Of a stretch of DNA of 37,688 bases, positions 14,553-23,105 are shown piece after piece. This stretch comes from Verrucomicrobiota bacterium. Lineage in GTDB: Bacteria > Verrucomicrobiota > Verrucomicrobiia > Limisphaerales > AV2. The notes beneath the pieces were generated by a model, which was given only the letters and a program-made list of their open reading frames with translations, ran no database searches and was not told where the DNA came from. The DNA lies in NCBI GenBank assembly GCA_003219345.1, contig QHOP01000093.1, positions 1-37,688 of the forward strand, written 5' to 3'. Position numbers and translations under genes: made by a program. Each line of letters begins with the position of its first letter. Position 1 is the stretch's first letter.

Positions 14553-14581
14553 TTGACATTTCCCCCGCGCGACCCAAGTTG
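14553..14581 (+). promoter_or_regulatory. Candidate promoter of the phosphatase-RpiB-GlyA fusion gene
   Basis: A perfect -35, TTGACA (14553-14558), 17 nt, and a weak -10, AAGTTG (14576-14581), 17 nt before the ATG. The poor -10 keeps confidence low. Confidence 0.35.
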
Positions 14582-14598
14582 AAATCATTGTTGCGAGC

Positions 14599-16770
14599 AT
14601 GAGAACCATTCTTTTCGTTTGCACCGGAAACGTTTGTCGCAGCCCCATGGCGGAGGGCCTTTTCCGGAACGCCGTCAAAGGTCGCGGGGACTTCCGCGTG
14701 TTTTCGGCGGGGGTGGGGGCGATTGAAGGCCAGCCGCCCAGCGCGTATGCAGTGCAGGCCTTGAGGGAATTGGGCATTGACATCTCGCAGCAGCGCAGCC
14801 GCATGCTCACCGCGGACGTGGTGAACGAGGCCGATTACATTTTCGGCATGACGCACGGGCACGTCGATGCGGTCAACCTGCTCTACCCCCACGCGACCGA
14901 GAAGACTTTCCTGCTCCGCGAATTTGATGAAACGCTGGACGTTTTTGAGAAGGACATTTCCGACCCCATTGGCGGATCGTATGAAATTTATCTCGATTGC
15001 CGCGACCAGATCGAACAAGGGATCGCTTCGATACTGAAATTCATCGACCAGACTTCCGGCGGCGCCGCTGCCGGCGCGGCCCCGGACCGGACCGTGACCG
15101 TGGCGCTCGGCGCGGACCATGCCGGCTACGAGTTGAAGGAGGCGCTCAGGCAACATCTGGAACAACGCGGCTTGAAGGTCCTGGACTTCGGCACCACCTC
15201 GATGGACTCGGCCGACTATCCTGATTTCGCGCAGGCCGTGGCGCACAACGTGGCCGATCAGAAAAGCGACCTCGGGCTTTTGGTTTGCGCCACGGGCCTC
15301 GGCATGAGCATCGCGGCCAACAAAGTGCCGGGCGCCCGCGCGGCGTTGGTTTTCGACGAAAAAATGGCGGCGTTGGCCCGGCAGCACAATGACGCCAATG
15401 TGCTTTGTCTCGGCGGCAAATTCGTCGGCGCGGAGCAGGCGAAGAAGATGGTGGACGCCTTTCTCGACGCCCATTTCGAAGGCGGACGTCACGCGCGTCG
15501 CGTGGCCAAGGTGGAGCGCATCGAAGCTGCGGGGAGGTTGCGGTTGGGAATGGTTGACCCGGACGTCGCCGAGGCGATCCGTTCGGAGCGACAACGGCAA
15601 CAGGAGAACATCGAACTGATAGCCAGCGAAAACTTCACCAGTCCGGCGGTCCTGGAGGCGCAAGGCTCGGTGCTCACGAACAAATACGCCGAAGGCTACC
15701 CGCGCAAACGCTGGTATGGTGGTTGTGAAAACGTGGATATCGCCGAGCAACTGGCAATAGATCGCGCCAAACAGCTTTTCGGCGCCGAACACGCGAACGT
15801 GCAGCCACACTGCGGCAGCAGCGCGAACATGGCGGTCTATTTCGCGTTTCTCAAGCCAGGCGACAAAATGCTGACGATGGACCTGAGCCACGGCGGCCAT
15901 CTCACGCATGGCAATAAAGCAAATTTTTCCGGCAAATTTTTCGAAATCATCCATTACGGCGTGCGCAAAGCAGATGAGCAGATCGATTACGATCAGCTCG
16001 CTAAAATGGCGCAGGAACACCGGCCCAGGATGATTACGGTCGGCGCCAGCGCTTATCCGCGCAGCGTTGACTTCAAACGGATGGGCGAAATTGCGCGCGA
16101 AGCAGGCGCGCTGCTGCTGGCGGACATTGCGCATGTCGCCGGATTAGTGGCTGCGGGGTTGCATCCGAGTCCGATTGAGCACGCTGATTTCGTGACGACG
16201 ACCACGCACAAAACGCTGCGCGGACCGCGCGGCGGACTGATTCTGTGCCAGGAGAAATACGCGAAGGAAGTGGATTCGCAGGTGTTCCCCGGCATTCAAG
16301 GTGGACCGCTGATGCACGTCATCGCCGCGAAAGCGGTCTGTTTTCACGAAGCCTTGCAGCCGGCGTTCAAAGAGTACCAGCGGCAGATCGTGAAGAATGC
16401 GAGGGCGCTGGCCGAAGGGATGAAGCGAAACGGCTTCCGCCTGGTCAGCGGTGGCACTGACAATCATCTCATGCTGGTGGACGTCGGCTCGCGCGGCCTG
16501 ACCGGCAAGGAATGTCAGACAGCCCTGGACGATGCGGGCATCACGGTGAACAAGAATACCATCCCGTTTGAAACGCGCTCGCCGTTTCAGGCCAGCGGCG
16601 TGCGATTGGGCACGCCCGCGGTGACCACGCGCGGCATGAAGGAGCCTGAAATGGCCGCCATTGCGGACATGGTCAGCGAAGTTCTGTTCGACATTAAAAA
16701 TGTTGACGGGGCGCGGAAGGTGCGCCAACGTGTTCGTGAATTAACCGCAAGATTTCCCTTGCCGTATTGA
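14599..16770 (+). CDS. Fusion: low-molecular-weight phosphatase - ribose-5-phosphate isomerase B - serine hydroxymethyltransferase
   Basis: One open frame of 723 residues holding three complete enzymes. Residues 1-150: LMW phosphatase with the CX5R loop FVCTGNVCRSPMAEG and the acid loop SDPIGGSYEIY (Asp122), the DPxGGS form found in the YwlE branch. Residues about 152-165: Gly/Ala/Pro linker. Residues 166-300: RpiB, with VALGADHAGYELK and the catalytic Cys230 in VCATGLGMS. Residues about 313-723: GlyA, with IELIASENF, the DLSHGGHLTHG segment and the PLP lysine (about 538) in TTTTHKTLRGPRGG. RpiB interconverts ribose and ribulose 5-phosphates; GlyA makes glycine and methylene-THF from serine. 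The phosphatase target is unknown; Val12 replaces the Thr linked to arginine-phosphatase specificity in YwlE. An internal ATG at 15550, with GGGGAGG 12 nt before it, could also yield free GlyA. Confidence 0.93.
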   Translation: MRTILFVCTGNVCRSPMAEGLFRNAVKGRGDFRVFSAGVGAIEGQPPSAYAVQALRELGIDISQQRSRMLTADVVNEADYIFGMTHGHVDAVNLLYPHATEKTFLLREFDETLDVFEKDISDPIGGSYEIYLDCRDQIEQGIASILKFIDQTSGGAAAGAAPDRTVTVALGADHAGYELKEALRQHLEQRGLKVLDFGTTSMDSADYPDFAQAVAHNVADQKSDLGLLVCATGLGMSIAANKVPGARAALVFDEKMAALARQHNDANVLCLGGKFVGAEQAKKMVDAFLDAHFEGGRHARRVAKVERIEAAGRLRLGMVDPDVAEAIRSERQRQQENIELIASENFTSPAVLEAQGSVLTNKYAEGYPRKRWYGGCENVDIAEQLAIDRAKQLFGAEHANVQPHCGSSANMAVYFAFLKPGDKMLTMDLSHGGHLTHGNKANFSGKFFEIIHYGVRKADEQIDYDQLAKMAQEHRPRMITVGASAYPRSVDFKRMGEIAREAGALLLADIAHVAGLVAAGLHPSPIEHADFVTTTTHKTLRGPRGGLILCQEKYAKEVDSQVFPGIQGGPLMHVIAAKAVCFHEALQPAFKEYQRQIVKNARALAEGMKRNGFRLVSGGTDNHLMLVDVGSRGLTGKECQTALDDAGITVNKNTIPFETRSPFQASGVRLGTPAVTTRGMKEPEMAAIADMVSEVLFDIKNVDGARKVRQRVRELTARFPLPY

Positions 16771-16788
16771 TTTTTAACTAAATGACCC

Positions 16789-16815
16789 CTGGCAGTTTTT
16801 TTGAAACTGCGCCAG
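16789..16815 (+). terminator. Weak stem-loop after the fusion gene
   Basis: CTGGCAGTTT (16789-16798) pairs with AAACTGCGCCAG (16804-16815) with a 2-nt bulge. No immediate T-run follows; GGATTTTTCC is 7 nt further on. It could be a weak terminator or part of the rho leader. Confidence 0.3.
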
Positions 16816-16909
16816 ATTGAACGGATTTTTCCTTCTGGTGGACTAAGAGGAAGTGTCGGCAGTCCCTCAGCCGTGTCCGCCAGGGTCAGTAACCTGCCCT
16901 TTACAAATT

Positions 16910-18373
16910 ATGCCACGAGTTGCCAAAAAAAACGCCCGACCCAGAGGCAAGGCGAAGAGAGATGAATTGATGGAGGGATTGCCGGAAGACGCCTCACTAA
17001 CGCAAACCGCAGGAGAGGAAGCGGCCGCTCCGAAATCGTCCGAGGACCTCCCGCGGCCGACGAAACCGGCTGAGCCGGACGAGGGCGCTCCCGGCGCGGA
17101 GTTGACGACCGCGAACACCATCAACATCAGCCAACTGCAGGCGATGTCCATGGCCGAATTGAACCAGATGGCCAAGGAGATGGGCATTGAAAACTTCGGC
17201 ACGATGAAGAAGCACGAAGTGATCTTCCAGATCCTCCAGAAGAACGCCGAACGCAGCGGCATTCTGTTCGCCGAAGGCGTGCTGGAAATCCTGCCGGAAG
17301 GTTTCGGCTTTCTCCGCTCGCAGAGTTTCAACTACCTGCCGTGCCCGGAGGACATCTACGTCTCGCCTTCGCAGATTCGTCGCTTCGATTTGCAGACAGG
17401 AGACGCCGTCTCCGGCCAGATTCGTCCGCCGAAGGAGAAGGAGCGTTTTTTTGCGCTGCTGAAAGTCGAAGCGGTCGGCCACGAGGATCCGGACCGGGCG
17501 AAAGACAAGACGCATTTCGACAATCTGACCCCGCTCTTCCCGACCAGGCGCTTCATCCTCGAGACCGCGCAGGACGAGCTTTCGACGCGTGTGCTGGATT
17601 TGGTTTGTCCCATCGGCAAAGGCACGCGCGGATTGATCGTCGCGCCGCCGCGCACCGGCAAGACGGTTTTGTTGCAGAAAGTGGCCAACGCCATCATCAA
17701 GAACAATCCGGATTCGTATCTCTTCATCCTGCTGATCGATGAACGCCCGGAGGAAGTGACCGACATGGAGCGCAGTTGCAAGCCGGCGGAGGTGATCAGC
17801 TCGACGTTCGACGAGCCGCCCGAACGCCACGTGCAGGTGGCGGAGATGGTCATTGAAAAGGCGCGACGCATGGTCGAGCACAAAAAGGACGTGGTGATCC
17901 TGCTCGACTCGATCACGCGTCTGGCCCGCGCTTACAATACTGTGCAGCCGCACTCCGGCAAAATCCTGTCTGGCGGCGTGGATGCCAACGCGTTGCACAA
18001 GCCAAAGCGGTTCTTCGGCGCGGCGCGCAACATCGAGGAGGGCGGTTCGCTGACGATCCTGGCCACGGCGCTCGTCGATACCGGTTCGCGCATGGACGAA
18101 GTCATTTTTGAAGAGTTCAAAGGCACGGGCAACATGGAAGTGCATTTGGACCGCGCGCTGGTGGACCGCCGCATTTTCCCGTCCATCAACATCGAACGCT
18201 CCGGGACGCGCAAAGAGGAACTGCTCTATCATCCGGACGAATGCAGCCGCGTGGTGATTCTCCGCCGGGCGTTGACCGGCGTGCCGCCGGTCGAAGCGAT
18301 GGAACTGCTGCTCAATAAATTGAAGAAGACCAAAAGCAACATTGAGTTCCTGCTGTCGATGGCGATGGGTTGA
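16910..18373 (+). CDS. rho: Transcription termination factor Rho
   Basis: A hexameric RNA-dependent ATPase that releases transcripts. About 487 residues from ATG 16910. A basic then acidic, Pro/Ala-rich N-terminal extension of about 70 residues (PRVAKKNARPRGKAKRDEL onward) precedes the Rho N-domain (ISQLQAMSMAELNQMAKEM). The cold-shock RNA-binding domain follows (GVLEILPEGFGFLRS, DIYVSPSQIRRF). The ATPase core has Walker A PPRTGKTVLLQ, Walker B VVILLDSITRLARAYN, the Q-loop region SGGVDANALHKPKRFF and the C-terminal SGTRKEELL. N-terminal insertions of variable length are common in Rho outside the Proteobacteria. The frame opens at GTG 16853; that start has a purine run only 2 nt away, and its extra 19 residues look unlike a protein start, so ATG 16910 is preferred without certainty. 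Confidence 0.95.
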   Translation: MPRVAKKNARPRGKAKRDELMEGLPEDASLTQTAGEEAAAPKSSEDLPRPTKPAEPDEGAPGAELTTANTINISQLQAMSMAELNQMAKEMGIENFGTMKKHEVIFQILQKNAERSGILFAEGVLEILPEGFGFLRSQSFNYLPCPEDIYVSPSQIRRFDLQTGDAVSGQIRPPKEKERFFALLKVEAVGHEDPDRAKDKTHFDNLTPLFPTRRFILETAQDELSTRVLDLVCPIGKGTRGLIVAPPRTGKTVLLQKVANAIIKNNPDSYLFILLIDERPEEVTDMERSCKPAEVISSTFDEPPERHVQVAEMVIEKARRMVEHKKDVVILLDSITRLARAYNTVQPHSGKILSGGVDANALHKPKRFFGAARNIEEGGSLTILATALVDTGSRMDEVIFEEFKGTGNMEVHLDRALVDRRIFPSINIERSGTRKEELLYHPDECSRVVILRRALTGVPPVEAMELLLNKLKKTKSNIEFLLSMAMG

Positions 18374-18430
18374 TGTCGCTCCTCATACCCGTAGGAGCCT
18401 ATCGAGTCCGCTCTGCAAGATTTCCGCAAG

Positions 18431-18494
18431 ACCCCTCTCCCTGTCCCTCTCCCCATCCGATGGGGAGAGGGTGGCCTTTAGGCCGGGTGAGGGG
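18431..18494. repeat. Dispersed palindromic element downstream of rho
   Basis: A perfect 13-bp inverted repeat, CCCTCTCCCCATC (18445-18457) and GATGGGGAGAGGG (18459-18471), has a 1-nt centre. A small hairpin GGCC-TTTA-GGCC and an outer CCCCTCTCC/GGGTGAGGGG pairing flank it. Elements of this appearance recur in many bacterial genomes as REP-like palindromes. In this position it could also end the rho transcript. Confidence 0.65.
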
Positions 18495-18749
18495 AATGCG
18501 TGCGTTATATCACTTGGTGGGGGTGTCGCCTCGTCCGCTCCTGGAGCCAGAGGGTGGGTAGCCACTGCCGGCTGTGAAACCGAAGGTTGGCGGGATTGGA
18601 AATTGGAAAGTTTCACGTTCAAGGCCTCAATGGTGGGCCCTTTTGCCGGCCCCAACAACGGCTTCGCCCCTGGAGCTTCGCGGGCTGCCACTTTTCCGTT
18701 GCTCCTCAAATAAGGCGCGCGCTATCCTTGTCAAACTGGACTCATTGTT
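18495..18749. other. Intergenic remainder between the palindrome and the lipoprotein gene
   Basis: With the palindrome, the rho-to-lipoprotein gap is 376 nt. This part has no convincing gene. A minus-strand open frame of about 100 codons runs through it and into the palindrome, but it is low-complexity and resembles no family I know. No clear promoter was seen. Confidence 0.5.
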
Positions 18750-19862
18750 GTGATTAAACGGTTGCTAACGAAAATCGGCGCAGCGCGGTGCGCAGGCCTT
18801 TTCCTGCTGGCAGTGTTGTTGGCCGGCTGTCGGAGGGAGGAAATCACGGTTTACCGTGTGCCGAAGGAAAAAGAGCCGGAACTGGCCGACACCCAGCCCC
18901 GGATAGAGTGGCAGACGCCTCCCGGCTGGGAGGAGCAAGCGCCCAGCAAAATGAGTCTCGCGAACTTCTCGGTTCCCGGCGAGGCGGGCCGCCAGGCGCA
19001 GCTCTCGGTGATGACGTTTCCGGGCGAGGGCGCCAGTGAGTTGAGTTTGGTGAACATCGTTCGCGAGAACGCAGGTCTGCCGCCGGTCAGTGACGAGGAA
19101 CTGGCCAAACTGGTCGAGACCGTAAACGTTGGCCCTGTCTCGGCCAAGCTGGTTGATTTGACCGGCGCGATGAAAGCGTCGAGCAACGCCGCGCCGAACC
19201 GCATTCTGGTGACCGTTTTTGCGCGCGGCGGCACAACCTGGTTTTTCAAACTGGCGGGAGATGCGGGAGTAGTCACCGCGCAGAAACAGGCCTTTATCGG
19301 TTTTTTGAACTCGGTCACGTTCGTGGAACCCCGCGGAACTCGGGTCCGCGCCGCTCATTTCGCGAGCACGAATGCCAAGCGGGTTCCGATCGCGCCAGAT
19401 GGCGACGCGGGAGTTTCGGATAATCCGCTGAACAAGCCGTCGTGGGATGCCCCCGCCCGGTGGCAGGAAGTGCCGGCCACGCAAATGTTGCTGGCGAAGT
19501 TCGTCATTAGCGGGAGCGACGGCAAGGCCGAGGTCACTGTTAGCGCGCTTCCTGGCGACGCAGGAGGGGTGTTGGCGAATGTGAATCGATGGCGGGTGCA
19601 ACAACTCGGATTGAGCGCTGCAAGTGAAGCGAACCTGTCGCAATTGATCACGGCCCTTGACGTGATGGGAGGCAAAGCCATGTTACTGGATATGAGCGGC
19701 CAGAATCAAATGACCAAAGAAAAAGTCCGGCTTATCAGCGTCATCGTCCCGCGAGAAGAGCAAACCTGGTTTTACAAATTGATGGGCGACCCGGCGATCG
19801 CTGAGCGTGAGAAAACCGCGTTTATCAAATTCGTCCAATCCGTGCGCTATCCAAATGTTTGA
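18750..19862 (+). CDS. Lipoprotein with two tandem copies of one domain
   Basis: A 370-residue exported lipoprotein: hydrophobic signal and lipobox LLAVLLAGC with the lipidated Cys near residue 27. Two homologous domains follow (about 53-190 and 229-366). Each starts with a Trp-x-x-Pro-x-x-Trp motif (WQTPPGWEEQAPSKM; WDAPARWQEVPATQM), then a KF/NF strand, LPGDAG/FPGEGAS, a Val-Asn helix, and ends in TWFFKLAGD or TWFYKLMGD and F-x-x-F-x-x-SV-x-F/Y. I do not recognise a named function. It overlaps resB by 8 nt, so it belongs to the cytochrome c biogenesis operon and may assist there. The start is GTG 18750; TTG 18747 is an alternative. Confidence 0.8.
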   Translation: MIKRLLTKIGAARCAGLFLLAVLLAGCRREEITVYRVPKEKEPELADTQPRIEWQTPPGWEEQAPSKMSLANFSVPGEAGRQAQLSVMTFPGEGASELSLVNIVRENAGLPPVSDEELAKLVETVNVGPVSAKLVDLTGAMKASSNAAPNRILVTVFARGGTTWFFKLAGDAGVVTAQKQAFIGFLNSVTFVEPRGTRVRAAHFASTNAKRVPIAPDGDAGVSDNPLNKPSWDAPARWQEVPATQMLLAKFVISGSDGKAEVTVSALPGDAGGVLANVNRWRVQQLGLSAASEANLSQLITALDVMGGKAMLLDMSGQNQMTKEKVRLISVIVPREEQTWFYKLMGDPAIAEREKTAFIKFVQSVRYPNV

Positions 19863-21114
19863 TCGTCTCTTCAGATTTTTTACGTCGCTTCGGCTGACGG
19901 TGGTGTTGCTGGCGTTCGGCATCGTGCTCGTGTTTGTCGGGACAGTGGCGCAAGCGGACGAAGGGCTTTACAACGCGCAGGCCCGTTATTTCAAACATTG
20001 GTTCGTCTGGGGCATCACGATGTTTGGCCACCGGATTCCCATTGGGCTGCCGGGCGGTTACCTCATTGGCACGCTGCTCCTCATCAACCTCGTCGCCGCC
20101 CATATCAAGCGTTTTCAACTCACAACGAAGAAAATCGGCATCCAGCTCACGCACGCGGGCGTCATCCTCCTGCTCGTCGGCCAGCTGACGACCGACCTCT
20201 TTTCGCGCGAGACGCAAATCCGCTTTTCCGAGGGTCAAACCAGGTCTTACGCCGAGAGCGGGATGAATTACGAACTGGCCTTCATCACCGACGCGGACGC
20301 GGACACCGAGGAAGTGGTCGCGATTCCCGCCAGGCTCCTGGCGAAGGGCGGCGAGCTGAAACACGAGAAACTGCCGTTCGCCGTCCACGTGAAGCGCTAC
20401 TGGCTGAACTCCGACCCGTCGTTCCGCGCGCCGATGATTCAGAATGAGCCGCCCGTCACGACGAATGGTCTGGCGCGCAGCTTCGATTTCCGGCCGGCGG
20501 CCGAGACGAAGAGCATGGACAGCAAAAACGTCCCGACTGCCCTGATTGAGATCGTGGCGCCCGGTGGCTCATTGGGCGCGTGGGTTGTGTCGGGTTGGGC
20601 GGGTGATGACCTGATGGTTGAGGCATTGCGCGAGAGTTTCAGCCGCCAGATGGGCGAGCAGATGGCCACGAGCATCATCAACCGCCTCACCGAACCGCAA
20701 ACTGTGGAGGCGGGCGGAAAGCAATTCGCCTTCGTGCTGCGCCCGGCGCGCGTTTACGAGCCGTATTCGCTGACCCTCCTCAAGGCGACACACTCGATTT
20801 ATCGCGGCACGGACATCCCGAAGGACTTCCGGAGTCGCGTGCGTCTGGAGAACTCCCGGACCGGCGAGAGCCGCGAGGTCGAAATCTTCATGAACAGTCC
20901 GCTGCGCTACGGCGGCCAGACGTTTTATCAATACCAGATGGCGGCAGGCGAGCTGGCTCGCCGGGCAGGGCAGGTGCCGTCGTCCACGTTGCAGGTGGTG
21001 CGGAATCCGAGCTGGCTCACGCCTTATGCCGGTTGCATCATGGTCGCAGCGGGGCTGGTGACTCAGTTCATGATTCACCTCGTTGGATTTGTTGCCCGAA
21101 GGAAAACCGCATGA
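19855..21114 (+). CDS. resB: ResB-family cytochrome c biogenesis protein (System II)
   Basis: A 419-residue membrane protein of the ResB/Ccs1 family, which with CcsA delivers and ligates haem to apocytochrome c on the outer face of the membrane. The typical N-terminus FFTSLRLTVVLLAFGIVLVFVGTVAQ is a membrane helix. Two further helices follow (YLIGTLLLINLVAAHIKRF; IQLTHAGVILLLVGQL), then a large periplasmic domain, NSPLRYGGQTFYQYQM near the end and a last helix (YAGCIMVAAGLVTQFMIHLVG). ATG 19855 is the family start and overlaps the lipoprotein gene by 8 nt. The stop overlaps ccsA by 4 nt (ATGA). These overlaps indicate a tightly coupled operon. Confidence 0.9.
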   Translation: MFDRLFRFFTSLRLTVVLLAFGIVLVFVGTVAQADEGLYNAQARYFKHWFVWGITMFGHRIPIGLPGGYLIGTLLLINLVAAHIKRFQLTTKKIGIQLTHAGVILLLVGQLTTDLFSRETQIRFSEGQTRSYAESGMNYELAFITDADADTEEVVAIPARLLAKGGELKHEKLPFAVHVKRYWLNSDPSFRAPMIQNEPPVTTNGLARSFDFRPAAETKSMDSKNVPTALIEIVAPGGSLGAWVVSGWAGDDLMVEALRESFSRQMGEQMATSIINRLTEPQTVEAGGKQFAFVLRPARVYEPYSLTLLKATHSIYRGTDIPKDFRSRVRLENSRTGESREVEIFMNSPLRYGGQTFYQYQMAAGELARRAGQVPSSTLQVVRNPSWLTPYAGCIMVAAGLVTQFMIHLVGFVARRKTA

Positions 21115-23054
21115 AGAAACGGCTGCCTCTCATTCTGACCGGCTTGATGGCCGCGTGGTTTCTGTGCACCCTGCGCGCGCCGAAGGAAAAAGACTTTGCC
21201 TACGCCGAATTCGGCGGCCTGCCGATTGTGTTCAACGGTCGCGTTCAGCCGATCGATTCGCTCGCGCGCAACTCGCTCCTGCAACTGCGCGAGAAACAGA
21301 CCGCCAACCTTGAACCGTGGAAGGGTTGGAACGAAAAGCCGAAGATCATCCCCGCCATTGAATGGCTCGCCAACGTGATGATGAAACCGGACGCGGCCGA
21401 TGAGTGGCCCGTGTTCCGTGTCGATCACCCCGAACTCATCGCCTTGCTCAAGCTGCCAGAGAAGGACAAACAGAATCGCCAGGACGGCAAACATTACTCG
21501 TGGAACCAGATCCAGCCGTCGCTCGAAGCGATGGACCGGGAGAGCAAACGCATCGGCGGCCGGGAACAACGGAAGGAGACCGACCCCAGTCAGCGCACGC
21601 CTTATGAGAACGCAGTGATGAAAATGCACGAGCGTTTGGTGCTTTATATCCGGCTCAAGAACGCGCTCCAGCCGCAGGACGCGGGCGACTGGGCGCAGGA
21701 ACTGGGCGAATTCGAGAGCGCCGTCCCGGCTGGCGTCGCCGCCGTGCGCGCGCAACAGGCCGGGCAAAAGTACGACGACGCTGCGTTCGGGAAGTTCGTT
21801 GGTTTCGTGCGAAGGTTCGACGTAATGAGGCGCTTCGAGCCGCCGCTGCTGGTGCCGCCGCGGCACCCGGACATTTCCCGTGACAACTGGATGCGTGTGG
21901 GGGATGCGCTGATCGGCACCGCCCGCGGCGAGAGCATCCATCCCTCTGTCCGCTACTACGCGGCGATGGCGAGCGCGTTCCAGGAGGGAAAGGCCGATGA
22001 TTTCAACCAGAAAGTCGCCGAGTATCGCGCGGCCCTCACGCCGAGCTTCGCACCCGAACTCGCGAAGGCCAGCCGCGAACTGTTCTTCAACCGGATGCAG
22101 CCGTTTTATAAAGCAATGGTTTTCTACGTGCTCGCAGGAGTTCTCGCAGGTGCCTCGTGGTTCGGTTTGTCGGACCTGCTGCGGCGTTCCGCAGTGTGGC
22201 TCATCGGGTTGGCCCTGGTGATTCACACCTGCGGTCTGGTCATGCGCATGGTACTCGAAGGCCGTCCGCCGGTGACGAACCTTTACTCCTCGGCGATCTT
22301 CATTGGTTGGGGCGCATGCGTGCTGGGCCTCGTGCTCGAACGGTTCTATAAGGACGGCATTGGAGCAGTCGTCTCATCGGGGGTCGGTTTCATCACCCTC
22401 ATCATCGCCCACCACCTTGCTCTCGGCGGCGACACGATGGAAATGATGCGCGCGGTGCTGGACACCAATTTCTGGCTCGCCACGCACGTCGTCGTGGTGA
22501 CGCTGGGCTACGCGAGCACATTCGTTGCCGGCGCCCTCGCGCTCATCTACATCGTGCGCGGCGTGTTCACCCGGACCTTGAATGCGGCGAGGGGCAAAAG
22601 TCTGACGCGGATGGTCTATGGCATCGTTTGCTTCGCCACGCTGTTCAGTTTTGTCGGCACGGTGCTGGGTGGCATCTGGGCGGACCAATCATGGGGCCGG
22701 TTCTGGGGTTGGGACCCGAAGGAGAACGGCGCCCTCATCATCGTGCTTTGGAATGCGCTTATCCTGCACCTGCGCTGGGGCGGGATGATCCGCGAACGTG
22801 GCCTTATCAACTGCGCCATCGTCGGCAACATTGTCACGAGCTGGTCGTGGTTCGGTGTGAACATGCTCGAAATCGGCCTGCACTCCTACGGTTTCACGCA
22901 GGCTGCCTTCAAATGGCTCATTGGGTTCGTCGTGAGCCAGCTCTTCATCATCGCTCTCGGATTGTTGCCGCGACATCTGTGGGTGAGCTTCCGCGACCAG
23001 GCAGTCGCTCCCGCGGCTGTGGGCGCCAAAGGCAAGCCCGCGCCCGCCACCTGA
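21111..23054 (+). CDS. ccsA: CcsA-family cytochrome c biogenesis protein with long N-terminal domain
   Basis: A 647-residue haem-handling membrane protein of System II. After an N-terminal helix, a large periplasmic domain (about 25-330) opens with KDFAYAEFGGLPIVFNGRV and QPIDSLARNSLLQLREKQ, an extension seen in CcsA proteins of several Bacteroidota, Planctomycetota and Verrucomicrobiota. The C-terminal membrane part (about 340-630) holds about eight helices, the tryptophan-rich haem motif WGRFWGWDPKENGALI and conserved His residues in LALVIHTCG and LIIAHHLALGG. It is coupled to resB by a 4-nt overlap. It forms the haem-export and ligation complex with ResB, implying c-type cytochromes in this organism. 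Confidence 0.92.
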   Translation: MKKRLPLILTGLMAAWFLCTLRAPKEKDFAYAEFGGLPIVFNGRVQPIDSLARNSLLQLREKQTANLEPWKGWNEKPKIIPAIEWLANVMMKPDAADEWPVFRVDHPELIALLKLPEKDKQNRQDGKHYSWNQIQPSLEAMDRESKRIGGREQRKETDPSQRTPYENAVMKMHERLVLYIRLKNALQPQDAGDWAQELGEFESAVPAGVAAVRAQQAGQKYDDAAFGKFVGFVRRFDVMRRFEPPLLVPPRHPDISRDNWMRVGDALIGTARGESIHPSVRYYAAMASAFQEGKADDFNQKVAEYRAALTPSFAPELAKASRELFFNRMQPFYKAMVFYVLAGVLAGASWFGLSDLLRRSAVWLIGLALVIHTCGLVMRMVLEGRPPVTNLYSSAIFIGWGACVLGLVLERFYKDGIGAVVSSGVGFITLIIAHHLALGGDTMEMMRAVLDTNFWLATHVVVVTLGYASTFVAGALALIYIVRGVFTRTLNAARGKSLTRMVYGIVCFATLFSFVGTVLGGIWADQSWGRFWGWDPKENGALIIVLWNALILHLRWGGMIRERGLINCAIVGNIVTSWSWFGVNMLEIGLHSYGFTQAAFKWLIGFVVSQLFIIALGLLPRHLWVSFRDQAVAPAAVGAKGKPAPAT

Positions 23055-23061
23055 ACCCCCG

Positions 23062-23099
23062 TTAAATCCTTTGACGCTTCGCTGCTCATCCCGTACGCT
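23062..23099 (+). repeat. First copy of the promoter repeat, upstream of Uma2
   Basis: A direct repeat of 23611-23646, identical at about 34 of 38 positions. It contains TTGACG (23071-23076), 17 nt, TACGCT (23094-23099), and the Uma2 ATG follows after 6 nt, so it acts as a plausible leaderless promoter. Confidence 0.7.
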
Positions 23100-23105
23100 G
23101 CGACC

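Noticed and set aside
14278..16134. Long antisense open frame (about 618 codons) opposite the phosphatase-RpiB-GlyA fusion
   Set aside because: Its translation has no family motif, while the opposite strand encodes three recognisable enzymes; high GC makes such shadow frames common.
16997..18232. Antisense open frame opposite rho
   Set aside because: Arg/His-rich shadow of Rho codons; no recognisable domain.
18383..18709. Minus-strand frame of about 108 codons between rho and the lipoprotein gene
   Set aside because: Runs through the palindromic repeat, is Pro/Ala/Ser-rich and has no start signal or family match.
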